64,000 nucleotides of DNA, from assembly GCA_008692225.1 (NCBI GenBank), contig VICG01000015.1, forward strand, positions 1,195,001 to 1,259,000. The letters run 5' to 3'. Below are positions 1-12,600 of this stretch, in pieces. The notes under the pieces were generated by a model. It had not been told where the DNA came from. It did no database searches and saw nothing but the letters and a program-made list of their open reading frames with translations. This DNA is from Monilinia fructicola (Eukaryota; Ascomycota; Leotiomycetes; Helotiales; Sclerotiniaceae). Every line of letters begins with the position of its first letter. Within the stretch, counting starts at the first letter, position 1. Both the position numbers and the translations under genes were made by a program.

Positions 1-156
1 AGAACGTGCGAGTGTGTCTCACCCACCCACCCACTCACGCACTCACTCGTAGAAAAGAAACCCCCAAAGAAATCTGACACTGCCGAGAATTTTTTGCATA
101 TGCAAGTAACAAAATCCTTGAAAGATTCATTCGCAAATATTGCACCATGCAAATCA

Positions 157-2024
157 TCAAGAGATATGCTCATTTACATCATCGCCATAAGTCCTGGCTG
201 CTGTGTTTTCTCGAATGTCTGCTCCTTTCACCAGCTGAACTGCTTGGTCTTGGAGGATCATCTGCTGGTACAGCGAGGAAACCACCGAATCCATTTCCGA
301 CAATGACACTTCTTCTTGCACCATGACCTGGAGCCCATGCTTTTACCCATACTATCACCTAATCCATAACTGCTAATAGGTCTTGCTGTTGTTGCGGAGC
401 CTCTTCTACCCGGTGCACTTGGGGGTTGAACTTTGGCGAAATTCCATTCCATCTCATCGAGTCCTTTACTGTAAACCTCCAATTCTTGTTTGAGTCCCAT
501 TCCACTGGGCATCATTGGTGCCAGGTTGGCTTGAGCTGCAAAGGGATTGTTGGAACTGAATCGATTATTGCTTACTATAGAGGAACGATCATAGGGATTA
601 GGAGGCACGAAATTATCAGGATCCGATGCATATGCCGGGGCTGGAGGTGCGAGATCGATAAGAGATTCAGGGAATTCGGCATCGCGAACATAAAGAGCTC
701 GAAGAGCCGGAAGTCGATTCGACATGATGGAGGTGGTGAGGTAGGCGTAATGACTCCGTACAAGACTCTTGAACGAATTTCCAGACAACGAGGATGTAAT
801 TTCGTAATGCAAGGTTTGTAGAGATATTGAAGTGAGTGGCGGAACATGGTGGACAGCTGGAAAGGATGTATCTACCGATTCGACAATCGACAGGAATGTC
901 AAGGCAGGAGCGTTGTCGGTAATCTTATGCAAGGTAGGAGGATGGATACCTGTTTCTGTCAATGAGAGGTTCTTCAATTTCTGCTGTGTATCGGTTCGGA
1001 ACAAATAAGCTGCTAGACCGTCGGCGGTGATATTGGGTGTGTTCTCAAAGACCAATTCTGTAAAGGCTGGGAATGGTGGCAAGTATTCGCTGTATTGAAA
1101 AACCTCATCGGTGAAAGTCTTTGTGTCTGTAACTTTCAGAGCGCGCAGCCCAGTCAATGAACCCAATGCACGTCGAATCACTGCAGGATCCATATTGAGT
1201 CTTGTGAATTCCAATACCTCCAAGTTTTTCCAAATTTTACCAGATGCTAATTGTTCAAGACTTCTCTCGGACCCAGTCATGAATGTCATCTTTCGTAAAT
1301 CCGGGCATCGCGTTTGGATCTCGAGTTTGAGGGTATGGCACGTAGGATCATCTGCGAATAAACCATCGGGAAGATCGATATATCGCATGTTAGGACAGAC
1401 CGAGACGCTTCGAGCGAGATCGGCCTTGCAAGCTCCTCGGGTCATATATGGTGTTTTGAGGAATTCCACCAACTCTCCTAAGGATCGATTATCGCGAATC
1501 GTTCTGCAGAGAAGCTGCAACCTCACGGTGGGGGTCTCCTCTGGTTCTGCATTGCGATTGAATCGACCTTTATGCTTTCTCTTCTCTGACAATATTTCTT
1601 CGAGTTCGCAGAAATGAACTGCATCAATTCGAATACTATGATATCTGCGTATCCATTGATTAGCTTGACTTGAACCATTCGCACCCGGTGTGGGAAATAC
1701 TCACAAGACCCTAACCGCGATATTCCTCCATTTCTTTGATACTCTGGCACAATGTGCCAAATCTCTGGTATCGCACAACGGACAACAGTCATCGAGAGAA
1801 GATTGTTCGCATGTCTCATAGGTTTCGTCTTGCGAATGAGGACAGACGAGTATGAAGATGCGTTCGAGAAGTTTGTCGGGTAGTCTGGTTATTCTGGAAC
1901 CACGCGGGGTTGAGTAAGGTGCTCTATAGGTTGGATTCGTCGCTCGATTTGTATGGCTGCGGATGAGGGTTGGTTTATCTGAAAGCTCTTTCGATGGCTT
2001 CTTCTTTCTTCGGAACCACTTCAT
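157..2024 (-). CDS. F-box/LRR-like protein, two exons, one apparent frameshift
   Basis: Probable substrate-recognition subunit of an SCF ubiquitin ligase; the substrate is unknown. Exon 1 runs 2024-1705 and exon 2 from 1644 downward. The intron has donor GTGAGT and acceptor CAG, and joining gives a continuous VLYHSIRID-type sequence. Residues 1-40 are basic (MKWFRRKKKPSK). An F-box-like segment follows at about residues 50-110 (RLPDKLLERIFILV ... LAHCARVSKKWRNIA), with a CPLC insert. The rest looks like a leucine-rich-repeat solenoid (LEVLEF, LRALKV, LKNLSL patterns). The first reading frame stops at 258. A second frame on the same strand continues to a stop at 157 and reads as a good C-terminus (MVQEEVSLSEMDSVVSSLYQ). 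The frames join if the T4 run at 341-344 lacks one base. About 602 residues after correction. The ATG at 2024 is chosen because the codons upstream are in the AT-rich leader. Confidence 0.75.
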
Positions 2025-4534
2025 GATGAAGTTAGCCAGCTTGACAGAGATGGAATCAAAAACCACACCCCTTTGGAAGGAGGTGATTATTAAAAAGGAA
2101 GGAATTCGATATATCTGCAAGAGTAAGGTTTTTGGGGGTGGAGGGATTGGGTGGAGGTGAGCTAATGATCCAACAGGGGTTTTCCTAGAAATCTTTAATT
2201 CATATGAGGGTTTTGTTTCGAAGATGGAGCCGTTTAAAACCTTTTTCTAAGCAAGCAAGCGAATCAAAGAGGCGAGCGACTGATGATCTTGGTGTCATTC
2301 AAGGAAAGATGGATGTAATGGATATAATCATTACAATGGGAGGATGGATGTATCAAATGATGGGGAAAAGAAAGTTTGGGCAATTAAATAAAGAGCTTCA
2401 ACCTTTCCGCCTTAATGTTATTTTAGTCAATTTGGGTTGTGGTTTGAGAATGAATGGTGATGGATGTGGATGGTATGGAGCGGATGGTATGGAGGCGGAT
2501 GGTATGGTGCCTTGGGATTTTCGTACGGAGGACAGAGTAGAGATCATGGATAGTCAAGGGAGGATTGAAGAATGAGGAGCTGGAGAGGAGGAGTGAGGGT
2601 CGAAGATGGCAGGTGGAGCTTTAAACGATCGTCTAACTTGGAATAAGAATGAGTAGAATGATAGAATGATGGAATGATAGAATGATAGAATGATAGAATG
2701 ACTAGAACGAGTAGAATGACAAGTAGATACAGTAGGTCCTCCGTATAGTAGATATTGGATCATTAGACAGATAGACAGGCAGTTCCTAGGTACCTACAGT
2801 AACATCTCTCATCTAATTACTGTATCATCTACCTAACAAGCAAGTATTAAAGTATCGATGGAATTAATTATGATTCATACAGTAAAGTTTGAACTGCAAC
2901 CCAAAAAATAGGGGGGATTGATTCTTGTTATATATCCTTGGCGAAGAGTAGTCAGTGCTAATAAGGAATAAGTAGTACTTGTCGTAGTCTTGTACGGAGT
3001 ACACTTACCTAGCACTTGTTTGTCCTCGAGCATAAATGAAGAGTTTTGGAAATGAAGTAGTTTTCCAGGTTACTATCGAATCATTTATTTGAATCGGAAT
3101 ATATCTCACAGATGGAGAATATAAATATGGTCACATCCTCTAGGGCTAGCTAGGTACTAGGTAGGTAATATCATATCTAACTGTTGGCTGTTAACTTGTT
3201 TTTTCCAACTGTACTATGGACGGAGCATGCATTATCTCTCTCTCTACCTAGGTATCTCTATATGGAGTATGGATTCAAGCAGACCTCGGGACAATAGATA
3301 GTTGGAGGCAGGTAGCATTCGGCATTTTGTTAGTTGTTTGATCTTGATTGTACAAGTACCTGCGCAAAGTTATCTCTAGCTACCTAGGTAGTGATTTGTC
3401 TGTCTACTTGATCTACTTGCACCTGCAAGTAGCAAGTAGCGAGTAGATATATAATGTCTGATTAATGGTTACCTTGGTAATGAATGGTCAATGGTTAATC
3501 AATCATCAATGGGAATCCATATACCACATAACCTACTGTACAGACGGGAGTACACAGTACATGAGATTGCCAGGTGATTATATAATCACTCCATTGATTG
3601 CTTGATTTATTCACCACAAAGGTTATTGATTGAACACTTTATCCGCAAGGTTTATTATCTATAAACGTTTTATTAGATCCAATCAGATGATTCGATTCAT
3701 GATCATCATCCGAACTTTCCTTTGACAATAATCTTTCTTCTTTCTTCTTTCATTCTTTCTTTTCCCTTTGCTTCAAGCTTATTGAAAGTATCATCAAAGA
3801 AGGTAAATAAGAAAGTAATGAGAATCCATAGATGATGCATATACTCGAATATTCATAGATGTTCGTTCGTTATATATGCATTGATTACTCAAGTACAGTA
3901 CCCGACATACATTCATTCATTACATAACATACATAATCTTATATGCAAGTACAGAGTAATGATATTCATTTAGAACTCCTACTAGGTAGATACAGAACTC
4001 ATTCATTTATTACATATCTCCCTCTTCAACCCTCCCCCCTCCCCCCCCCCCAAAAGAAACATCCACCAGTGATCCAATCTCCAGCTCTTTATGAACCTTA
4101 CCAATTCTTAATATTCTTTCAACGTTTTCAAAATGTAACCATAACCTAGGTCTACGGGTATTCCATCCATAGAAGGATGAAATGTGATGGCCGGGGATGT
4201 GATATAATGCATAAGATCCTGTTGGTTAGCACACTAACAGACTAATAGACTAACAGACTAACAAATTAACAAACTAACAAACTAACAGTACTACCCAACG
4301 TCCCTGAATCGATCTATTATAAGATTTATAAGATTAACCATTGATCATATAAGCGCCCAATATTGATAAATGAACGTTGATCCCAATTATACAGAGTACA
4401 TTACATCTCCAAGGTTCTTTAGTTCCAGCAACATGGCTTAACAGTTAGGTTTCATTCAATTAGGTCTTTTAGCTAGAGGTAGGTACGGTACGGTACAGTA
4501 GTTATCTATTATATATGCATGATGTACTAGATAG
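2025..4534. other. Intergenic DNA, no gene seen
   Basis: No credible reading frame on either strand. It contains a 9-10 bp tandem repeat of the type AGAATGATAG (about 2648-2700), several ACCTAGGT palindromes (near 2790, 3245, 3383, 4141), a poly-C run near 4040 and an ACTAACAG-type repeat (about 4222-4290). The 3' part is AT-rich. Confidence 0.6.
2648..2715. repeat. Short tandem repeat AGAATGATAG-type
   Basis: About six imperfect copies of a 9-10 bp unit (AGAATGATAG / AGAATGATGG) lie upstream of the F-box gene. Nothing suggests a function beyond a microsatellite-like tract. Confidence 0.7.
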
Positions 4535-4537
4535 TTA

Positions 4538-5017
4538 GGGCGCGTTCGGATCGATTTTCGAAATATTAAGGCAAATATTAAATATATTATATATTGAGCT
4601 TAATATAGTTAATATAATCAAATATAATTAAATATATATTTAATTAATATTATTTAAATGAAAATATAATAGAGGTTGTAAATATATTTATCTATAGTAG
4701 ATAAAAGTTACTATTAATAAATATAATATTTAAACCTCTATTAGTTTAAGAATAGTTTAAAAATAAAGAAAATAAGAATATTTTTATAATATTTTTTATT
4801 TAATTAAATATAATTAAAATATAACGTTACAATCGTATAATATTAAATCTAATATTAGATTTAGCTTAATATAGTATTTAAATTGCTATATATTAAACCT
4901 AATATAAATCTAATACTATATTTAGATTAATATAACATTTAGTAAACCTTATAATTGCTTAAATATAGCTAATATATTAGATTAAATATTATAAAAAAAA
5001 TTAATTTAAACGTATTC
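4538..5017 (-). mobile_element. Decayed MITE of the GGGTGCG family (copy 1), TTA target duplication
   Basis: A 480-bp non-coding element in the opposite orientation to the copies at 60 kb. The left end GGGCGCGTTCGGATCGATTT matches the family terminus. The right end has drifted to AAACGTATTC where AACGCACCC is expected. Both sides carry the trinucleotide TTA (4535-4537 and 5018-5020). The interior aligns along its length with the reverse complement of the 60-kb copies, but most C and G have become T and A. This fits repeat-induced point mutation. The 3-bp TWA duplication and G-rich ends resemble Tourist/PIF-Harbinger-type MITEs, which is an inference from known families. Confidence 0.75.
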
Positions 5018-5918
5018 TTAGTATATTTATATCTCTTTAGTCTAGAGGAATATAATTCTAAGAAGCTATTTATAGTTTTAAGGTTATGTTTACTATAAAA
5101 ATATATCATTATTTACTTCTATAACTTTATTCATGGAATGTATACTCCGTAAACAAAAGTGCTAATGAATAAATAGATACTGGTGGTATCCATGTCTATT
5201 CAAATGAACAATCAATCAACGAACCAACCAACCAATAAGCCAGCCAATCAATCCAATAGATATAAACAAACCAAACCCCAACTCCAACACCTTAATATCA
5301 TAATATGCACATAACCCAAATAGGCAATAAATCAACCTCCCAGGAATCCATCCATCCATTCGTTCCCTTCACCACCAGCATCACCATCATCCATGCATCA
5401 CCAGCAATAGCCCAACCTCTATTGCTTCAAACCCATCCATCCATTCATCCATCCAAAAATCCCACAAACCTCTACTCGATACCGCATGAAATTCTATACC
5501 TACCTATCTCTCAACACCACCACTCACAAGCACCCCATCAACCAGCCCATCATCAACAATAAGTATCTGATCTTCCCCTTCCACTTCTTGAACCATCCTG
5601 TCCTCTCCTGTCCTCTCCTGTAGTCAATGAATGAATCGACATCATATCCTCATCCATCTACCAGCACACCCACCCACATAATCTTCCACCTATCAAATAG
5701 GTCTTTCCATTCCATTTCACTCCATTTCACTCAAACTCATCCATCCATCGTCAACGGCAGGAAGTATCACGGCGCGTGAATGGTTTGTTTCGATTCATTA
5801 TCCCTACAGTAATTGATTTATTCATCGAGTGGAGCTTGCAAAGCTGTGGATCTATCTCATCGTCTGAGAATCGTACTTTGACATTATCCTTATCGATTGG
5901 TGGATGCATTTATACTCT

Positions 5919-5956
5919 GTATGTATGTATGTATGTATGTATGTATGTATGTATGC
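5919..5956. repeat. GTAT tetranucleotide microsatellite
   Basis: About nine perfect copies of GTAT. No other structure is seen. Confidence 0.9.
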
Positions 5957-6710
5957 ATAGAAAGCAAAACTACGCGCCGTATATCTATCTAGTGATGACC
6001 TCGGGATTCCGACCTAGGTTGTTTGTTTGCTTGTTTGTTTGATTGGGTCGGTGCGTGGGTGGGTAGGAGGGGTGCATATTACAGTACTGTAGGAATTCAG
6101 GATCCTGTATAAATATAGATGTCAGCGGCGCGAATCTCTGCTGTGTTTATCTATTTATACAGTACAATCATCCATCCATCCATCCATCCTTCCATCCTTC
6201 CATCCATCCTTCCATCCATCCGTAAATTAGTTCCACACAAATACTGTAGACGAATGTATTATTCGTTCATCATCATCATCTTCTTCTTCTTCATATATAC
6301 ATACATACATCCATATGGAGTATATACACACCAGACGCCCTTCCATGTGCCGCATAAAACCATCCTGTAGAGCTCTATGGGATAAATCCTAGATCTGGAG
6401 ATCAGAGGCAAGGGTGTCGGTGAGTGGTACTGGGAACGGGACCGGGACCGTATTGGGAGGACTGTGGTACTGTACGTGTTTGATGTATTGGTGGGTTGGT
6501 GAGGAGGTTTGTGTGTTTTGCATGGAGGTTTGTACTGTAGGTCTGTAGGTAGGTGAAACTACTCTTACTGTATGCTGGCACGGAAAATTCATAACGGGAG
6601 ATGATGGGGTTAGGGATGAAGTGGATATATGGTAGATGGTTAGTTAGGAATTAGAGTAAGAGTTAGGAATTGGAAGATTGTGTCTTTTGTTGTGTAATAT
6701 GTATATGGAT

Positions 6711-6871
<161 letters not shown>

Positions 6872-7415
6872 GTTAAAAGTACCTAGGTAGTCAGTAGCCG
6901 TAGCATTTGAGGATGCCCATGATGACTAATCCCGTGACTAATATGGATTAGTGTGTATCAATCACCTTGATCACGTATATTCTCAAACAAATTCCTGGTT
7001 TCTTTCCCACGTTGATTATGTCTATACCCGTCGGAACTCAATGGATATTGCTTTGTTGGATGAATCAACCTTTCCAGGTCATTCTAATAACACAATAACA
7101 TACAATTAAACCAATATGTGCTATGCCCTTTCTTATGACAATTCAATTGACCATTCATATGACCTTTGACCTCTCTCATGATAACTTCCACATCATACAT
7201 ATAACCTAGCCCTTTCATTCATCTATCTAAACCCATCACGGTTTTCAGTTCTGAACAAATATAAGAGATCATTGAGGTACTCGGGTAGATGAATCAGTTG
7301 AATCCATGGATGTAATAGCCCTGGAGATCTATAGTATTACCTTCTTGATATTTGAATACCTATCCACCTATTGAATACTCGTGGCAGCCCATAGCTGCAC
7401 TGAGATTCGGAGATA

Positions 7416-9608
7416 ACCGAGCTCCCTGTATCGTGCATGTCCCTGTATTTTGCACGCTTTTTTTCGATTCTCAAAATAACGATACTATGGATTCAAAACC
7501 CAACGAAATCTGTTTAAAGACTTGTATAGAGGCCGCGTTAGATTATATTCAAGGGCAAAAGCGTTTTAAATATGCTTAAATAATTAAAATGTATAAAATT
7601 AATTGTTCTATGCTCTTCCGATGTTATAAAAGCAAAATCATCTTTTGTGCGATAGTATATACCGATATGCATTAATCTTTTTCAGTAAAGCAAGAGGAGA
7701 TTTTTATTGATCAGATTAACAAGTTGATATAGAGATCTATGCTTTTTATTAGTCGCATAATCAAGAATTTAGTAGAAGAGATTATAAGTTACTTTGTAAG
7801 AAAAAATTAAATTACGAATTTTGTTAAAAGGCATAAAAATCGTTTTAAATATTAGTATTTTCATTGTATTGATAATTTACGTATTAAAGCTGATAATGTG
7901 GAGATATTTGAATACTTTTATAATTTAATTAATTTTATTTTGTATTGTTATTGTTTAATATTGTTAAAAAAGCTTTTACTAATATTTTTCCTTTATTTAC
8001 TTAATTAATAAAAATAATTGAAAAATACAATATATTCCCAAAGAATATATACAATTAAAACAAAAAGGGCTTTATAATTAAAATAAGCAAATCGATAATG
8101 AGGATTATAAATATTAGCGTATATGATTAAGGAAAAGTAACGAAAATTAGGTAGGATGGATTAAAAGAGTTTATTAACCTTTTAATATATATTTGTATTA
8201 ATAAAATAACCTTTTTATCTATTTTAATTTATAAAAGGGATTTAGGGAATCTTTAGGATATTTAAGTTGATAAGGTATTATATAAAAATTAAGTTTATTT
8301 TAGAGCATTAAGCAATAGGTGGTTATTCGATGTATTTAACTTTATTTGGTTAATGAAAGTATTTTAAACGGTATATATATTAAAAAGCAGGAAGAGGATA
8401 TTGTTTATTAATTGTAAATAAGTATTTGAGTTATGTTAATATAGAATTTATATTAAAATGCGAGGAAGGAACGAGAATTGAAGATTATAGTGTTAATTTT
8501 TCTCCCTTATTCTATATATTGACTTTAATCTTTTAATATTGGATTCTTTCTTTTCTTTTCAAATCAATATATTATAAAGTTTAATTTATTTTTGTATAAT
8601 AAAGGAAGCATTGTTGGAATAATTAAATATAATTTTTGGTTTATATTTCGAAAAGTTTAGGTTTAAGCAAAGATAATATATAATATTATACATTTTTTTA
8701 AAAAAGCAGGAATTTATCTTATAAATAAAAATGCTATTATTCCTATAATTAAATTAGAGTTTCCTTCGCTATCTACATTAATATTATTAGTAAGGAATAA
8801 GATTTAGATTTTATATACATCAAAAATCCTTTGTTGTTTAAAACTCGAATTTTGTCAAAATCTTAATTTAGATATAACGGAAAAGCTTTTTAAAGCGGTA
8901 TTAATAAATATAGTTTAAATAAATATTTAATTATATAAATTAAAGGGTTTAAAAAAGGCTTTAAAAATTAAAAAAAAAAAAGGACTTGATTTAAATATTT
9001 AAATCTATTAAGAAAAAAGGTTAATAGAGTTTAAATATAGTCTTCTAGTATAATAGCAAAAGTTAGGAATTACTAATTAACAAAAGTATTTATATTAAAG
9101 TACAAAAAGGAAGCTAAGATACAAGAGAAAATCCAAAAGAAAACTAAAAAGGAAAAAAAGAATATGAAAGCTATAATTAAAGCAGTTTAAAAGAAAATCG
9201 ATTGTTAAATTATATAGGATTCTAAAATGAAAGCAAAAAAAGCTTTAAGATCGTTAAAATCATCTATTAAAAAAGCTTAAAAAAGCTTAAAACATTTTAA
9301 TACTATAGATTTAATATCTGAGAAAATTATAAAGCTTTTTAAAGGGATAAAGATTAATATTTCAATAGTAAAAGGAAAAGAGGGGAAAACGTATACAAAA
9401 AGAGGTTAAAGAATTAAAGTTTTATTAAGGTATAAAACTTAAAGGATTTTATAATTTTATTTTATTATTCTATTTTTTAATATACATCAAAATAAATTCT
9501 AGCTTTATATCTTATAAATTCGAATTATTATAAATTTTTAAAGTAACTATAGGTAATAGTTGAAAAACGTGCAAGATGCAGGGATGTACACGATACAGGG
9601 AGCTCGGT
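7416..9608 (+). mobile_element. Fot1/pogo-like (Tc1/mariner) DNA transposon, RIP-like decay
   Basis: Imperfect terminal inverted repeats of about 40 bp (ACCGAGCTCCCTGTATCGTG at the left, its counterpart ending at 9608 on the right) are flanked by TA (7414-7415 and 9609-9610). This is the target duplication of Tc1/mariner elements. The length of 2193 bp fits an autonomous Fot1-class element. The transposase frame begins at 7487 (MDSKPNEICLKTCIEAALDY, a psq-type helix-turn-helix start) and is open only to 7579. Beyond that the same strand shows degraded family motifs: a SRIIKNLVEEII-like CENP-B helix-turn-helix near 7750, and an IEKYNIFPKNIYN segment near 8020 where the catalytic WDE is destroyed. 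DDE-domain remnants follow to about 8370. The AT enrichment and C-to-T plus G-to-A changes fit RIP. It is inactive. Confidence 0.85.
7487..7579 (+). pseudogene. N-terminus of the dead pogo-like transposase
   Basis: The only surviving open segment of the transposase, about 30 codons from ATG to a TAA. It reads as the helix-turn-helix start of Fot1/pogo transposases (CIEAALDYIQGQKRFKYA). Stops and A/T-substituted codons interrupt everything downstream, including the first catalytic aspartate region near 8050. Confidence 0.8.
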
Positions 9609-9610
9609 TA

Positions 9611-12600
9611 CAATTTGAACAATACAATGAAAGAAGCTGCAGGGTTGCAATCTGGGAAATGAGTGCGAGAATAATCACGTAAGGACAAGTCCAGGAACGA
9701 TAAAAGGAGTCCACGGGTATCCTACCATCTGACTATCAAGAAATACATCGAAATCACAGCTTGGTTGGTTGGCTCATGATTGTATATTCCACGATACTCT
9801 CTCCATGTCCAGATGATCTTGTTCTTATATCTCGCACAATGCGCAGTGGTTGCGATCAAGACAACCGCACTCAATACCAATACATCCCATCCACCAAATC
9901 CCCTCATTCTTTCTAGCCCGCTGCTCATAAACTTCCCTCCTCCCTCTCATATAACCCATCGCTTATCTGATCAATTGATCAAAACTCCTATTACGATCAT
10001 CGCTCCATCAACAGCATACTTGTTAACTGCATCTTTCCTATAGCCAGCAATTATAAACCCCTCTAAGCACTTCACACGCAAAGCTATCGATGCCGTATAT
10101 GTATGGTACGATATCGATTCAATACGTCTAGGTATTTATTCAAAAATTTCAAAGCCCTACTTATACATCGTTGTAAAGAAACAGAGGATCTGGCACCGTG
10201 CTCGAAACTTCACGATATCGATGTGACGAGTGCGAATCGACCCGAAGTTGTGTATATACATGTGACGAGGAAATATCTGTGGTTTTCTGTGGGGTCTTGT
10301 TGTGCATCTCGAGGAACACATGAGGAGTATTGTTGCGAGGTATATCTTTGTTGTGGAAGATTGTCTGGATATGAATACATATATATATATATGTACACAC
10401 ATCTCTCAAAATGAGAACTTCAGTTTCAAGCAACCGCAGACCAACCCAACAAACCATCCATCCACACACACGCACCCAACCACAGTATGCGAAGATCCAT
10501 CTCATTTCTTCCTCTGGAATACCAGATCCTTCTCCGTGCGTGCAAGTACGCAGTCATAGAGTCACGGAGCCAGACTGCCGGGTTCTGCACGTTAATGAGA
10601 AGGAGAACTTCGAGTCGGGCGATCTTGAGCGCTGGAAGCGGGTTGTGAGATGGTAGGCAGATGATTGGCAGTAGAGTCGTAGAACGACATAGCTGCCAAC
10701 GAGTCCCGTCTTCCGCCGCGATGCAGTAGCGTCATTCGATGCTTGCGAGATTCACCGTCGGCTGTGAGGTGCAGGGGATGGATTTGAGCTTCTGATGTTC
10801 AGATCGATGTGAGATTTTAAGATTCCATGTATTTCCGCTCGGTGGTAACTGATAGTTGAGAGCTCACTCATGCGGTCTCTGCACTATCCGACTCGAGTAC
10901 TTGTTTCTGCGATGTGTTCATGGTGGATCTTTCGTTCTATGCCTTGTTCTTCTGCGTAGTTGGGGATACATTGGTTACACGCTTGTGATGTGACTGCTAG
11001 CAAACAACTCGACTGGAATTTTCAACATCTTGAGGTTTGGGCAATGCAGAGTTGGTGCGTATGGTATATCATGAAATGAATTTTAGATAGAGCCGTCCCG
11101 CTTGCTCGGATATCTGGTTTGTTCTGTGGGTAGTGTGGGAGAGGTTTCATTCACATAAGCCTGTTCGCTCTATCTTCCTTGGATCACTATTTCAGTTCAG
11201 ACTCTCGTCATATCGTTCCTTTGTTTTCATTTGTGATGTTTCAGGGATTTGGTAATGGAATTTGGAGTGCAACGGGGGTATTTGCTTTTATTTTTCGTCT
11301 GTCGCTTTCAGGGTTAAGGGTCTCTGGTTATGATTCCAGCGCACTTAGCTTCAAGGTAGACTGGGTTCTGAATAAGTTCCTGTCAAGTATATATTGTGCA
11401 GTAAACACCAACGCCAATCTCCACTCCAAATTCCAGCTTGTTTTGCTGGAAGTGTGATCGAATTAGTGTTATTTTTGTGGGCTTTCAGGAGAAATCCAGG
11501 TATCCAAAAGTCAAACTGTGAGTCTACCAACTCCAAAATTCAAATGCATGTTTATCTTTCTATCAATGATTCCAAGCTCATCGCGGAGCCAACACTGCTG
11601 GGTGAGGGATAGAATGTACCCGGGGTGATACGGGTTTTCTTTCATAGGGTAGGTTAAATACCCTAAAATGCCAGATTTTGGGGCTCCGAATAGGGCGTCC
11701 ATGCCTGGTAATCAAAAATCCTCATCGAATCTCCATGATGACGTCGGGTTGAAGTGGAGGGTGGGGGAAATATTGGAGGTCTTTTCGGAAGAGGTCCTCA
11801 TCGAGAGGACTTCACCATGAATATCCTCGCTTACGTGAAGTGATTGGATGTCTCTTGGGTGTAATTCTCACCTGCAAACGATGGCTCCAGGAGGGTTAAT
11901 TGTATCTCATGCGGTGGCACACCAGATTTGAAGTCGGAGTTCGGGAGGAAGTTTGGCGAGACGGCCGAATGCTGCGATCGATGGGTCTGAATGATTTGTC
12001 GATTCTATCTGATATAGTCTTGAGAGCGGCTGAGCGTGCGAATCGAATATCTTTAACCTCCAGCATATATTGGTTGAGAATCTCCAAGTCGAGAATTTGA
12101 AGGGATGGAGTCTACAAAAGGGGCTATGAACCCTGCTTTTCATATCCACGGCACTATCTCGCTCATAAAGATAAGTTCCAAGTAAACAGAAAACAGTATC
12201 CGAGCAACATCTCACCCACATCCTCACCCCTGAGCGATAAGAAAATAGACGAACTGAACGATAATGATCACGTGATAACAGCCGATCGGTATATGTTCAG
12301 CGGGCACCAAGCGCTCAATCTATTCGTCAACGAGAAACTTCCGTCGATGCTTATAGTTATGATTTTGCTCAGGCATGTCGTAATCTTTGGTCCAGATTCC
12401 TCAACTGAATAGTTCTGCTTCTTGGGTCTGTGAATAGGAATCTCTGCTAGCAACTTGCAAGATTATAGTGTTTAGGGATTAAACTGTAACCTTATTCCCG
12501 TTTCCCTACCAAGCTGAGCTTGACCGATAACGTCCGCAGTCCGGAATTACCTAGCTTCTGCCTTTTCTTTTGCAGCAGTTTTGAGCTCTTGTCGGTAGCG

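Noticed and set aside
1523..1819. Minus-strand frame bridging the F-box exons
   Set aside because: It reads through the 1645-1704 intron in another frame; the spliced join gives a better F-box to LRR transition.
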